From NCBI GenBank assembly GCA_963556495.2, contig OY747710.1, positions 38,147,000 to 38,210,999 of the forward strand: a DNA stretch of 64,000 bases, given 5' to 3'. The stretch comes from Valencia hispanica (taxonomy: Eukaryota; Chordata; Actinopteri; Cyprinodontiformes; Valenciidae). Numbering within the stretch: the first letter of the stretch is position 1; each line of letters begins with the position of its first letter. The notes beneath the pieces are model-generated. The model saw nothing but the letters and a program-made list of their open reading frames with translations, was not told the origin of the DNA and ran no database searches. Shown in pieces: positions 25,701 to 46,400 of the stretch. The translations under genes were made by a program, and so were the position numbers.

Positions 25701-26265
25701 CATGTAACGATCAAGCTGCATCTATAACGAAAACAACGTTTTTGTCCAAATTTAAGCTTGTGTTTTTCTTTATTTTCATCTTCAAAAACCTTTTAGAGCA
25801 GCTGAGTGTTTCTAACCTACGCGACTGACGCGACGCAGTAGTATAAACCAAGCTTTAGCCCAAACTGAAACTCTGACAGAAACAACATGAGAAGAGCTCC
25901 CATCACCAGCAGCACCACATTTGCATATGTCATGAAAATAGTGCAGCATTGCAAGAAAAGTAACAGCTCATGTTGAGACTTTAACAGAAAACATAGGATA
26001 ACTCTTTAGACGCCACTTTAGTTTACGTTTGTGCTTTCTAGCATTTGTGCATGATTTACAGTCATTTTAAAGTTGGTTGGATTAAAACTGCTCGGTCTAA
26101 ACTTAGACAAAGCTAGATAGATCTAAATCAAGAGTTTACATGAGCCTTATGAAGTCTGCTGGTAAGTGCAAATGGAAATATTTTAAAATAGTCAGGCGTT
26201 TCATATTTTTAATAAAATATTTTCTTACCTTGCTGCAGCAGGAGAAATATCAGCACTTTTATCAT
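22722..26265 (-). CDS. Siglec/CD22-like receptor with membrane Lys and YENV tail (gene B)
   Basis: Seven exons on the minus strand: 26265-26229, 25259-24915, 24831-24610, 23526-23239, 23073-22986, 22892-22859 and 22760-22722. All have AG/GT borders and matching phases, giving 350 residues. Order: signal peptide (MIKVLIFLLLQQ), V-set (about 13-127), a compact C2 domain of about 74 residues (128-201), a second C2 domain (202-297), membrane helix (about 301-325) and a 25-residue tail. The V-set has Cys40, Trp55 and E-strand Cys90 in siglec style, but the F strand reads TGHYYFWF, with Trp108 at the sialic-acid Arg position. The helix reads YIVLGIGIKVIILLMLPLA, with Lys309 inside it, as in DAP12-pairing siglecs. 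The tail ends SHDYENVIFG; YENV fits a Grb2 SH2 YxN site. The start is the ATG opening the signal peptide. The minus strand places it convergent with gene A. Confidence 0.88.
23620..24490 (-). mobile_element. Tc1-derived fish element, antisense, in gene B intron
   Basis: On the plus strand this carries the antisense of the GGGSxMLWG region (AGCAATGCTGCTGCTGACACC, 23828) and the typical tail CTGACCTGTCTGCTGTGTTC (24162), AGGGGTATCAGAGAAAGG (24324) and GGTTGAATACAAATGCACGC (24343). The transposase is unreadable. The copy sits between exons 3 and 4 of gene B, in the gene's own orientation. Related copies lie at 26889-27760 and 40690-41230. Confidence 0.65.
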
Positions 26266-26888
26266 GTTCTGAAAGAACAAGGAACTAGAGTTGACTGTTC
26301 ATATGTCAAAGCAATCGGCAGTGACTGGGGCCCAAACCATTGCTGCACAGCGCTTGTAGGAAAAAAAGTGGAAGTCTGCCGCAGACATGATCACTAAGTG
26401 TTATGTAAATCAGCTAGGATAGAATGGGAGGGGTTAGTTAGAGTCGGTTAGAGTTAGAGCCATAATCTGATGTTTAAGATGAACAGAAAACAGAATGATA
26501 AATAAATAAAGATCCGTGAATGTCCTCAGAAACAGAGGAACAACTGATAGAAATAACATGTGGGCTCCAGATCTTTTCAGGGGGGTGGGATTTCTCAAGT
26601 CTCCAGTTAAAATCAGAATGTGATTAAGTTGAGTTTTGTAACTGACTTGTTTAGTTCTTCAGTTTCCTAAAACAAAACGTGTTCATCATTTTTTTCTCTG
26701 TGGTATATGGGATGCACTGATGACTACCAATGCACATAGCAGGATCTTGCATGCACAAAATCTCGGTTTCAGTATCAAGAGTCGCTGATGCCTAAAATAG
26801 CATCAATTTTTCACTACCAAATCAGTGTATTGATACAGAGTTTTCATTTTTCTACAGCAACTGTTTTAAAGTAGCTGCCAATATGCGG
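26266..26888. other. 5' flank of gene B
   Basis: Contains the presumed minus-strand promoter of gene B. No TATA box or CpG cluster is obvious. Confidence 0.35.
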
Positions 26889-27760
26889 TGCCTTGTAAAA
26901 TGGTATCCCTCTTGCACTGTTCCCATTTCGTGACACAAACTTCAGAATGTTTAACTGGGATTTTATAACAGTTTGATCCTGTCTCTCAATTTTCCCAGCT
27001 GTCCCTGAACATATTGCTTGCTCTCTCCTTTATTCCCTGATCTGAGGTGTAAAAAACTCACCTGCTTTCTCCTGCCCCCTGCTGGAGCCCAGTCTCAGTG
27101 GTCCAGAAAATAGATGACGTCACTGGGCTTTGACTGGTCCCAATATAGTCAGATCTAAGTAATTTATTTGTAGTTATATGCTTTTTTTGTAGCCTCTACC
27201 AATGTTTCTTCCAGTATTGTCCTTCTAGACAGCCATCAACCCTGGATGTCTTCCTTGTCTTCACCAAAGAACAGCGTTTCCAGTGTGAGGCTTGTTTATT
27301 TATTTTTTGGGGGTTTATCTGAGGAGATCCATTTTTCCACATGTTTGATGTGTCATTAGATGGCCTGGGGCAAACTCTTAATGGAAAGTCTTACAGATTT
27401 CTTTCAGTAATGACTTTCTTCTTAATACTCCTCTTTAGATGTTCCCGCCCAAGTTGTGGATCTGTGCAGCTCCTCCAGAGTTACCACTGGCCTCTTGGCT
27501 GCTTCTCTGACCATTCCTTCCACAATGAAGCAGTTCAGTTAGTTGACAATATATTATTAAGTTTGCGATTGTGGCATGCCCCTTCCTGTTTCTGGATAAT
27601 GTGTTGAACAGAATTTTGTTATATAATAGAAACCCTGCTTTAAACTTCACAACTTCCTCCCCGATCTGTCTGCTGGGTTATGTGGGTTTTGTGAATCCGA
27701 AAAAAAAACTCCCTAAAAAACCCAGTGAGGCTTAAGATTGTGAAAGATTAACAGAAAGTA
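26889..27760 (-). mobile_element. Tc1-derived fish element, antisense
   Basis: Begins GGTGCCTTGTAAAATGGTAT, a decayed form of the common GGTGCCTTGCAAAAGTATTC end. It continues with the antisense transposase-derived stretch GTGGATCTGTGCAGCTCCTC (27456) and CTCTTGGCTGCTTCTCTGAC (27492), also seen in the 23.6-24.5 kb copy. No open transposase remains. Confidence 0.6.
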
Positions 27761-29437
27761 GAAAGGTTGCAAAAAACCTTTAAAAGTAGATGAAGTCACA
27801 GATTCGGATAGCTTGGTTTAATCAACGGTCCTCTTTATTTGGTATTTAGGCGAATGCTTAGGACATTACTAAAGGATTTTACCTGCCTTTCAGGCTACAG
27901 TGTGGGATGAAGAATGTGATGGAGATATTTCAAAGTAATTAGGATTATTTGATTAGTTAGATTCTTAGTAAATGCAAATAGGGAATATACCATGTAGAGA
28001 TCATCAGAGTGCTTAAAAAAGGCATCAGTAAGCAGCAGATATCAGCAGGACACCCTCTGACCTTCCTCATGCTCTACAAACCGTGTGGAGGCCAGACATC
28101 GGGACTGCATTGGAGGTACCGAAGAAAATAATTTTTGATTATCAAATACTATATAATATTAGGAATTGGGAGGTGAAGGAGAGCTCGAGGATGGCACTGT
28201 TCTGGGCGCACACATTCTCTTACATTCTGGACAACATGCTTATTAAATATCAAAAACGCCTGAAGGGCTCCAGTCTCATCTTTGTTTAAGAAGATGCCAT
28301 TTTTTTGTCCACAAGAACCTGCTGAACAAGTTTTTTAGTTGTGTTTAGATCTAAGATTGGGGATGTTAGAAGCAAAGTAAAAGTGCAGTCTTTCTTTTTC
28401 TTATCTCGCCCTCCATCGAAATAAAAGCATGCAATTAGATTTTTAATAAGCTATCGAAGCAACTTTTCAGGTTTTTATATGTTCTTTCCAAGGAGAACAA
28501 AAGAATGCATTGTGATGTACTTTTGAAAAATAGAAAAGGGGAAATTTAAAGATAATACTTAAGTGTTTTTAACTCTGCAGCTTTTCCTGGTTGAAGCCAG
28601 GCCTGCTCAACCTGTTTGTTGTTTTCAGAAATCTACCTTGCTCATCAGGAACATGTCCACATTCCTTCAGGTGCCTTGGTAGTCTGACATTCCTTTCTTG
28701 TTAGGGACAATTAAGGAGACCAAGTAAGTATAGGCGCAGAGGCAGAGACGTGGCACGCCGGTCCTGAGAAGGTCTCAGTGTATTTGTGAGGTCAGCTTGA
28801 GCAACAAACAACTTGCAAATAGGGAAGCTGCCTTCAGATCTACAGAGGAATCTCCAATTCATTGTGTGGTACGAGTTCTGTTTCTTTGGTATTTTGCTAG
28901 AATTGTTTCCGCTGTACTCTAAAACCACATGTAAAGCTTTATTTGGAACAAAGAAACCAGGCTACAGTGTTGAATGACAAGTAGCAATGATTAAACCTTA
29001 AACAAAAGCATATATATGTAACATATATGTTTGAATATGTTTCTAAATATGAGATTATAAACAATATTTCCATGGTTATTGATTAAAGAAAAAACGCAAA
29101 CATTAGGCATGGTTTATGTAAGTAAAATTCATTAATGCTGCTTTAACAGGTTTAAAATGTCAATTTCATAGTTTGGGATTTACTGAAGTGAAACTCTGTG
29201 GATTCAAGCTTGTAATGCTGAGGGTTTGAATCAATAGAGCTGTCCAAAAACAAATATGTATAGCTACATTGTCATTATTTTAGGAAACAAATGTGAAATA
29301 TATTGCTTTGTTTGTTAAATTGTTGGTTAAATTTATTTATAGAAATGTATGAAAATAGCTCTGTGTATTTTTCTAACTCTGCAGAGATAATCTGTATGGA
29401 ATAAGAGAAACAATCTGAAACACGCAGAACAGAAGAA
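27761..29437. other. Intergenic, nothing firm
   Basis: The only short open frames (28083-28289, 28701-28928) have no motif. The stretch just before 29438 is the presumed promoter and 5' UTR of gene C. Confidence 0.35.
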
Positions 29438-37047
<7,610 letters not shown>

Positions 37048-38045
37048 ACCAAAAGAAAGAATTGAAGTTTACGGAAAAAATTCATCCACCGATTTTATTT
37101 CTAATTTCAGTTTAGTAATCACCAGGCTAACCATGTTATGCAGATTATATTGGCTTTTCCGTGACTGCTTCACATTTTTCTACGTTCAGTCATTGGATGA
37201 TGGACATCTTGTCAGTTGAGTCACTTATATGCAGTACCACAATCTTTCTACTTGAGGGCAACCCTTTTATGAAGATAGTTCCCCATCAACAGAATGTAAA
37301 TCACATACTACAAACTAAAAAAAACTGCTTGCTAAACTTAACATTTGGGGGTGCAAGCAATTGTTACTATATTTTCAGTCAGGTCTATGTGTACAGCATC
37401 AGTTAAGTAATAATTGTCTAAACTAATTTGTCTGTCATCCTTTCAGTTTTCAGTATCAGTTTCAGTTTATTTTAAAATAGTTCACAAATGAAAACGTCAG
37501 TTAGCTGTGATAAAGTTGGCAGACTGTGTGTTTGTAGTGTGCAGAAATGTACAACCCAAACGCAACCCTGAAGCAGAAACTCCTGCAGCAACTCTTGGCT
37601 CAGCAGCATCAACTGTTGCAAATATGGTCAACACCTGTTTAGTGTCGTCAGCCCTTACCTAGGTGTTAAAAGGAGTCTTAAGACCCACATAAACACCATA
37701 TTTTGTATTCCTACTAATGCATTGTTTTCTTTTTGTACAATCACATTGCTGAATGTATAAGGAGCCATGTTAAGGTTTAGTGTCTTTGCTAAAGACGGAT
37801 AAGACTTCTTTAAACTAGAAACTGGCCTTTCCACCACCTCAGTCACAACTGCTTTACTCAGACGTACATTTTATACTGTTTTGTTACTTGTTGTACATGC
37901 CCTCTTTTCTCTTAAATTTATCCATTTAGATTTCATCCAGGTAATATTATCTTATTGTTGTTATTGCTCCTCTCTGCTCACTTTGTTCCCTCAGGGTCAG
38001 TAAGCTGCTGATATATCACAAATAAATGTTATTGTCATAATGATG
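37048..38045 (+). other. Probable 3' UTR of gene C
   Basis: Runs from the gene C stop codon to an AATAAA at 38021-38026, giving about 1 kb. The stretch has no exon and no recognised repeat, which fits an unspliced 3' UTR. Use of this signal is inferred. Confidence 0.5.
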
Positions 38046-38289
38046 TTATAAAGGATTTAGTCACTCTCTAACTTGTTTGGTGATGCAGAAAACTGTGAAT
38101 TCTGAAATATCAAAAGTTGATGTTTTGAAAAACTACAGAACCAATAGTTCATCAACACTGGTAATAAAGTGATTTAATACATGACATCTTCACCTAAACT
38201 CTGTTGCAGTAATCTTTCACATTTATATAAAAAAAGAAACACTGAAAACTTTGCATGTACGAGTTTAATAGATTGTAAATGTGATGGGC

Positions 38290-38428
38290 ACAGAAGAGTA
38301 ACAAGAAATCCGTTCCCTCTTGTGTTTGTTGCCCCCTAGTGGTGACAAGATGGTGTTTACATCTTTCATATCAACCTTTATGTTTTCTAAGGCAGAGGAG
38401 AGATAAAATAGAAATAGTTAATTTGCTT
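38290..38428 (+). repeat. 135-bp dispersed repeat, copy 2
   Basis: Nearly identical to 34176-34312: same GAAATCCGTTCCCTCTTGTG, GTTGCCCCCTAGTGGTGACA and ATCTTTCATATCAACCTTTA blocks. Small differences are a missing T in the run after TTATG and AGATAA for AGCTAA. Confidence 0.85.
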
Positions 38429-38544
38429 ACATGGCTCTCAAGCATAACTATTTTGCTCATATAAAACCAGATTCCTTTATACCAACTGTTTAAAGAACAG
38501 TAATTAACTGTGATTAACCCCTTTTTTTGTTCAGCCACACCCAG

Positions 38545-39544
38545 ACCTTAGTAAGGTCAGGACTGTAGAATCAAGATATAACTTAAACAGAGGCTTTCTG
38601 ACAACATGAACCAGACTAAAAGATCTAAAAAAGCAACACACCACACCCCTGTCATGAGAGATTTAAGAACAAATGTGAAACAGAGTTTCTTAGGCTTTGG
38701 GACTCCCATCAAACCACAGTGAGAGTCTTTATCCACAACTGGAGATAACTTGTAACAATAATCAACTTCTTCTGGAGTTGCCAGCCAACCAAAATTACTC
38801 AACAAGCACAAAGGTCTGTCTCATATTTCCCTAAAAAAAGCATCTTACTGGTCCATGAGCTCTTCGAGAAAATATTCTGTGAACCAATGAGACAAGACTG
38901 AAACTTTCAGAAACGTGTGTCCAATAACATCTGGTGAAAAATCTAACACATAATTTAGCAAAACAACATCATGCTGCTGACAGTCAAACATGGTGGTGGT
39001 AGCATGAAGGTAGCATGAAGGCATCAGAAAGTCCTGAAGGAGACTGGCCAGCCAACAGTTTATCTTAAACTCAAACATACTTGGGTTATTTAGCAGTACA
39101 ATAATACAAAGCACAGCAATCAAATCTATATCTGAAGGGCTGAAATTAGAGGTTTTGGAGTGGCCTAGACTAAGAACGGACTTAAATACAAACATGATGC
39201 CGTGCCACAGCCTTAAAAACACAGTTTATGCTCGAAACCCCTTAAATGTAGTTGAATTAGAAAAAAAAAAAAGAGTTAGACAAAATTCCTCAACAGAGAC
39301 ACATTTCAGGTTCAGCTGTTGCTGTCAGTGGTGGCATAACCAGTTTTTAGATTAAGGAGGCCATTACTTTTTCCTCCAGGGCCAGGTTGGTTTAGATAAA
39401 TAAAATCATCACTTGAAAACGTAAACTTTTATTTACTCAGTTTGTCTTTGAGTTGAAATTTGCTTGTTCAATTTATTTGTGATAAAAAGCAAAAACAGAA
39501 AAAACATGTAAGGGGGGCAAATACTTTCTCGGAGCACTGTACCA
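38545..39544 (+). mobile_element. Decayed Tc1-like element
   Basis: Sense-strand remnants include the AACATGGTGGTGGTAGCATG region (38988), CTGAAGGAGACTGGCCAGCC (39034), TTTTGGAGTGGCCTAGACTA (39153), GCCTTAAAAACACAGTTTAT (39210) and the 3' GGGGGGCAAATACTTTCTCG (39511). The order matches a fish Tc1 transposase gene followed by its right end, with large internal losses. No open frame remains. Confidence 0.7.
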
Positions 39545-40689
39545 TGAGATCTGAAGTGCAGAACACACACACACACACAGCAGAGAGTCAGCAGGAGAGA
39601 TTTCTCCCTCATCTTTTAGCTGATACAACAGAGTTGGTATGGAGCAATGTGTTGATTCAGCTGCTCATCGACTCATTGGCTTGTTCCTCAAGTCTGATTC
39701 TGTTCCAGTCTGAACCACTGAATGGGAAGTCTGTGGTTGTTCCAGAACATGACAAAATAAAGGCATGTGTGTAGAAGTTGGAGAGGTCATGTTTGCTGCT
39801 GCGTTGTTCAAAGTGTTCTGTCTTTGACTGTGAGAAAGTACAAGTCCTTTAAGTCTGTGTAAAAATTACAACAACCATGTTGTTTAAAAATGAAAAGGAA
39901 TAGATGTATTCCTGAGTATCTGAATGGGACATTAAAGTAAGAACAATGTAGGAATGTGAAACTCTTTCTATTCAAGTCAAAACTTCACTTTGTTTAGATG
40001 CTTTTTAAGAAACACACATATAAACTACACATTCTTGCAGACAGAGAAAGGTAAGGTTTGTGGCTATTCATGTTTTCAGTAGCTCTTCCTAGTTAAATTT
40101 CTGACATTTTATCAGAACCTGAAGAAGGTCTTCTAATGACAGATTCAATGCAATTTGAGTTAACCCGTGCTTAGACCTTTACTAGTGCTGTTTATGGACA
40201 AACACTCTTAAATACCACCATAACAGAGGTGTGTGTCTGGCTCATGCATGTGAGATAACCTTCATTGTTTCGTGACCTTTTACTGACAATAAAACACTTT
40301 AAGGAGATAATAGCCAGCGAATGTTAGGGGATGAAGGTTAAAATGCTACAAAAGAAAGTCAAAAACAAACTAAGAAAAGTTAGAGGTGGGGTAGTTAGGT
40401 AGTTTTTTCAACTTTTTATTATTCTGACCTACTACTGACCTTTTTATCTATTTTGGTATTTGTTTTGAATATCCTTTTAGATTCCATAATGAAGGCAAAA
40501 CAGAGATCAAAACTGTTCAGTCTATTTCTTTAACCTCAAAAGACGTTTAATTATTAAATGTAAAGGACATTTAAGTTGATTTTGTTTATAGTGTGTCTAT
40601 TATTTCATGTTGTGGAGACAGACTTATGATAATATTGTCACCAAAAGAGTGTTAATTCAGACAAAAGCATCTGCTGCAAGAGATCCAAT
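39545..40689. other. Intergenic; short CA run
   Basis: Includes an ACACACACAC run near 39563-39580. No exon supported. Confidence 0.35.
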
Positions 40690-41230
40690 GTATGGCAAAG
40701 TATCCGTACCCCTCATTCTGTTACATTACAACCACTAACTTCAGTGTATTTTATTAGGATTGTATGTGATAGACCAACAAAAAAGCAGAAAAAAAATGTA
40801 TACACAATTTCCATTCCTATTTTTTTGCAAATAAAATGTGAAAACGGTGACACATTTGTATTCATCAATGGTCTGAACATTTTTAGCTTCATCCATCTTC
40901 CCGTCAACTCTGACCAGCTTCCTATTAGTGCTCAAGAAGAGTATTCCCATAGCATGATGCTGCCACCTGAGTGCCTCACCATGTTCAGGTTGATGTGCAG
41001 TGTTAGCTTTGCTCCACACACTTAGGTCAAACAGTTCAGGACTGTTTCTCTGAGCAGATGATTCTCTGGAGTATTAAAATACCATGGAGCTTGTTGACTA
41101 CTTCTCTGGTTAATGCTCCTATTTCCCGGGTTGCTTTAGGTGCATAGCTACTGCTATTCCCCAATGATGAACTGAACAGTACTCCATTATTACTCCATTA
41201 ATGCTTCTTTACACTACACTACAGGAGGGT
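40690..41230 (-). mobile_element. Tc1-derived fish element, antisense, partial
   Basis: Begins ATGTATGGCAAAGTATCCGT then ACCCCTCATTCTGTTACATT and GTGATAGACCAACAAAAAAG, the usual left end of this family. It continues with the antisense of the GGGSxMLWG region, CCCATAGCATGATGCTGCCA (40948). Later blocks (GATTCTCTGGAGTATTAAAA) are degenerate. Confidence 0.65.
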
Positions 41231-41825
41231 TAAATAGTCCTCTATAGGTGACCACACACCCAACTGCACTTTTTAGTTTCGTATCTGTAAAACATTTTGT
41301 AAATCATGGATCCTTTTCCTACCAATTCGCAGTCATGAACTACTTTGTACTGGTCAAACTCCCCACAAAAAATCCTTGGAGTTCGTGGGTGTAACATGAA
41401 AAATAAAAAAAGGCGACGGGATATGAACAATATTTCCCGACACTGCGATAAGATGCAGTAATGAAGCATTTAATTGCAGTGTTTCTATAATAAGCATCTT
41501 CTGTATATTAAAGCAGCGATTGTGTAACTTAATCTCTGGCATGATAAATGTCTTGCTGCACAGTGACCATTATCTAATCCCATTAGCAGTAACACAGGAA
41601 ACCAGCAAACACTCAGATAAATGGCTGTAGACCATTTGGGTGTTTTCCTCTTCTATCTCCCCAGAGGCAATACAAACTGGACTAGATTTCAGTCTAAATA
41701 TTTCAGCACTTAAATATTAGGATATTTGGTAAGTAATCTTGAGAATTATAACATTTAAGAGGTATAGTAATAGCAATAATGTGATAATAAAAAGTCATAA
41801 TAAAACACAATAATAATGTGATATA
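41231..41825. other. Intergenic, nothing supported
   Basis: No exon or recognised repeat. Confidence 0.35.
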
Positions 41826-43413
41826 CAGGTCTTCTCAAAAAAATTGCATATTGTGATAAAGTTCATTCTTTTCCATAATGTAATGATAAAAATTAAACTT
41901 TCATATATTTTAGATTCATTGCAAACCAACTGAAATATTTCAGGTCTTTTATTGTTTTAAAACTGATGATTTTGGCATCCAGCTCATGAAAACCCAAAAT
42001 TCCTGTCTCAAAAGATTAGCATATCATGAAAAGGTTCTCTAAACGAGCTATTAACCTAATCATCTGAATCAACTAATTAACTCTAAACACCTGCAAAAGA
42101 TTCCTGAAGCTTTTAAAAACTCCCAGCCTGGTTCATTACTCAAAACCGCAATCATGGGTAAGACTGCCGACCTGACTGCTGCCCAGAAGGCCATCATTGA
42201 CACCCTCAAGCAAGAGGGTAAGACACAGAAAGACATTTCTGAACGAATAGGCTGTTCCCAGAGTGCTGTATCAAGATACCTCAGTAGGAAGTCTGTGGGA
42301 AGGAAAAAGTGTGGCAGAAAACGCTGCACAACGAGAAGAGGTGAACGGACCCTGAGGAAGATTGTGGAGAAGGACCGATTCCAGATCTTGGGGGACCTGC
42401 GGAAGCAGTGGACTGAGTCTGGAGTAGAAACATCCAGAGCCACCGTGCACAGGCGTGTGCAGGAAATGGGCTACAAGCCACTTTTGAACCAGAAACAGCG
42501 GCAGAAGCGCCTGACCTGGGCTACAGAGAAGCAGCACTGGACTGTTGCTCAGTGGTCCAAAGTACTTTTTTCGGATGAAAGCAAATTTTGCATGTCATTC
42601 GGAAATCAAGGTGCCAGAGTCTGGAGGAAGACTGAGGAGAAGTAAATGCCAAAATGCCTGAAGTCCAGTGTCAAGTACCCACAGTCAGTGATGGTCTGGG
42701 GTGCCATGTCAGCTGCTGGTGTTGGTCCACTGTGTTTTATCAAGGGCAGGGTCAATGCAGCTAGCTATCAGGAGATTTTGGAGCACTTCATGCTTCCATC
42801 TGCTGAAAAGCTTTATGGAGATGAAGATTTCATTTTTCAGCACGACCTGGCACCTGCTCACAGTGCCAAAACCACTGGTAAATGGTTTACTGACCATGGT
42901 ATTACTGTGCTCAATTGGCCTGCCAACTCTCCTGACCTGAACCCCATAGAGAATCTGTGGGATATTGTGAAGAGGAAGTTGAGAGACGCAAGACCCAACA
43001 CTCTGGATGAGCTTAAGGCCGCTATCGAAGCATCCTGGGCCTCCATAACACCTCAGCAGTGCCACAGGCTGATTGCCTCCATGCCACGCCGCATTGAAGC
43101 AGTCATTTCTGCAAAAGGATTCCCAACCAAGTATTGAGTGCATAACTGGACATCATTATTTGAAGGTTGACTTTTTTGTATTAAAAACACTTTTCTTTTA
43201 TTGGTCGGATGAAATATGCTAATTTTTTTAGATAGGAATTTTGGGTTTTCATGAGCTGTATGCCAAAATCATCAGTTTTAAAACAATAAAAGACCTGAAA
43301 TATTTCAGTTGGTGTGCAATGAATCTAAAATATATGAAAGTTAAATTTTTATCATTACATTATGGAAAAGAATGAACTTTATCACAATATGCTAATTTTT
43401 TGAGAAGGACCTG
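41826..43413 (+). mobile_element. Nearly complete Tc1-like transposon with ~190-bp inverted repeats
   Basis: The element is 1588 bp, flanked by TA at 41824 and 43414. The left end CAGGTCTTCTCAAAAAAATT and the right end, read inversely, CAGGTCCTTCTCAAAAAATT, start inverted repeats of about 190 bp that differ at only a handful of positions, so the copy is fairly young. Between them is one transposase gene (42154-43137) interrupted by a single stop. The element lies between genes C and D, and it is by far the best preserved of the Tc1 copies in the window. Confidence 0.95.
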
Positions 43414-46400
43414 TAAACAGCTTAGTGGAGGTGATTAACTCTTGGTTATTATGTAGAGTCTTTCTTTGCTTCCTTGTTACCAGGTATCTGTTGGTAAATG
43501 ATTCTGTTATCACTTACACAAAACCACACACACAAACCTTGAGGAATGTCTTTGTCTCTATCAGCTGTGTCCTATAGCAGCTATGACTTGTTGAGAGAAT
43601 GACACAAGACTCTGCTTCTTTCTGTGTGACAGAGGGAGGTATAAATAGTCACACGACTCTGACACCTCAACTTGTACATTTTTACACGTGCGCAAGGTGC
43701 ACTGTGAGGCGAAAAACGAATGAACTGAGAACAAACAGCATCTCACAGTGTTAAAACCTCATCTGTCTCAGACAAGGTTAAAAGTCTGAATTACATGGAG
43801 GGGGGGGGGGGGACTCTCTGCTGTATGCCTGCCATCCACCAGACCTGCACAGTGAAACCTATTCTGCAGGGAGAGGGGCACCGGGTGATACCTGGATACC
43901 TGACAGAGCCTCTGAGACCAATATAAAAACAACAGAGCCTGTGGAGGACATGTGGGGGAGAAGCAAAAAGAAAGGAGTGGAAAAATACGCCAGCACACAC
44001 TGTCTCCCTTGTGTATTTGTGTTGCTTTTACATTCAAGAATCTTACTGAAGTTGTTGACAATACCTTGAAGTCTTGTTCTGATAACCCTAATGAATTTTA
44101 CTTTATAGTGGAAAACCAAATACCTACAAAACCTCTGGCAGTTACGGATATATAAGGTGTGGCTAATGAACCAAAACATATTGTGATAAAGACGTAATGA
44201 ATTACATGGAGTAGAGAAATTAATCATTATTTAAGAGGCTGTAGCAATGTATGCAGTAGCTGAGATGATGAAGTAGAAGTCCCCAGAGACAGGTTAGTTG
44301 ATATTAACATAAGAATATTTATCAACATCAGACATTAAAAAAAAGACGGAGAGCAGCTGAACCTCCATACATAGGAATGTTGTGGTAAAATCTTCATAAC
44401 AAATTTCTTTTTACTGTAAACTACTTTGGTGTACTATTTTTGCCACGTTGCCCAACCCAAGCCCACTCTCTTGGTTCTTCTTCTTCTTCTAAAGATTCCC
44501 AGCTAATCTTAGACTGATGGTTCAGCGCTTTATAAACCCTCTATGAGTGGTCTCTATTGGTCAAATAATTATTAATAAATTTGATCAGAAAATAGGTCCA
44601 GCTCCCCTCCCCACGGCAAACAGTAAATCTTGATCAATACAGACAAAGCATCTGCATAGTATAGTATGAGATAAATTATTATTAGGTAATTGATGCTTGA
44701 TTTAGGGCTACACACAGGCACAGTTGGCAGTACCATTGCCTTGGAGCAAGAATGTCCTGGTTTTGGGTCTTTCTGCATGGAGCTTGCATGTATTCCCTGT
44801 GCATGCATGGGCTCTTACCGGTACTCCGGCTTCCTCCCACAATCCAAACCTATGACTATTTAGGTTAATTTGTCTCTCTAAATAGTCCCTAGGTATGAGT
44901 GTGGGCATGCATGGTTGTTTCCCCTGTTTGTCTCTGTGTTGCCCGACGATTGACTGGCTACCTTCCCAAGGTGTACCCCACCTCTCCCCCATGACTGCTG
45001 GAGATGAAACACGTTGGTGGCAGCATTGTGCTATGGTGATAATTTGCTGAAGCAGAAGAGTTGCTGATTGGAGTAAATGAAAGAATGGATAGAGCTAGAC
45101 ACAGGCCAATCCTAGAAGAAAACTTGTTAAAAGCGGCATAAAACGTGAGAGTGGGTGGAGGTTCACTTTCTTGCATGACAAGAAACCTAATGAAAGAAAC
45201 AGAGCTACAATGAAAGAGTTTAGTTCAAGGCTGATTCGTGTGTCCATTGCCCAGTCAAAGGGAAGAGCTAAATTTAATTGAAAATCTGTTACAAGACCTC
45301 AATATTGATGTTCACAGATGCTCTCCATCCAATCTGACTGAGCTTGATTTATTATGAAATAGCTTTATTGAATAAGTAAGCTAGCATTAATACCCTAAAT
45401 GATTTGCAACTCTAGTGAAAGATGATCTGAAAGTATTGATTCAGGAGGGCCTATTCAATGTCCAAGGAACATTTTGTAGATCTTTATTTGTAGAAAATTT
45501 TAAAACAGTCTATCCTTTCACTCCACTTAACACTACTTTATGTTAGTCTATCACATTAAAACATTTTAAAAGACTGAATGGGTTACAATGTGATTAAAAA
45601 TGAAGTTCATTGAGTTTCACTACTTGTTCAATGTCCTGCAGTTTATGAAGCGTGAGTAATAAGGCATTTTCTCAAGCCTGTCTTTCTGCTATGCACAGAC
45701 ACTTGCTGATGTTTATGGAATAACATTAAAACTGGCCTTCGATACATACATGCGTCAGGCCGGCATCCATGTCACATTCACAATGTGCTTGTGCACATAC
45801 AAATGTTTCTAACCCAAACAAAGAGGAGGAGCTGAGAGTACTTCACATAGGTGAAAAAGACAATACACTTTTAACCCGGAGTTTTCACAAACGCTCCTCC
45901 GCTCCTGAATCATCGCCTCAGGTAAGCCCGGGTAGGGTTGGGTGAATTACAAAGGTTTCTAGGATTGGAGAGTGATGGTTATTTATTTTTTTGCATAGAA
46001 TGATTTTTATTTTGTCTTTTATCCTTATTTCATCACAGATAACAAGGTCTTACATGCAGGCAGGCATATCCAGTAAGATTTGGAATCACAAAAACAATTT
46101 GTCCAGTTAGCGGACACTGTCTGCTTGTGAGGATGGATGATGGTCTACTGTTTCAATGAAAATGTAAAGTTTCCTTCCTAATTTAAAAGATAGATTATCC
46201 CTCTGGTAATAATTAATTTCCACACATGTAAATTCGGATGATACCTGATGTGTGGGTCAATTTTTACTGGATACCTTTTCTCTAACTGGCAGAATCAACT
46301 GCTGCTTTAGGTCACATGACAAATGCTTTTATGTTGTGTAAGGCATTTTTACACATGGCATCTGGAAGACAAAGGCCTTGGCAACCTTGGCTTGTTAAAT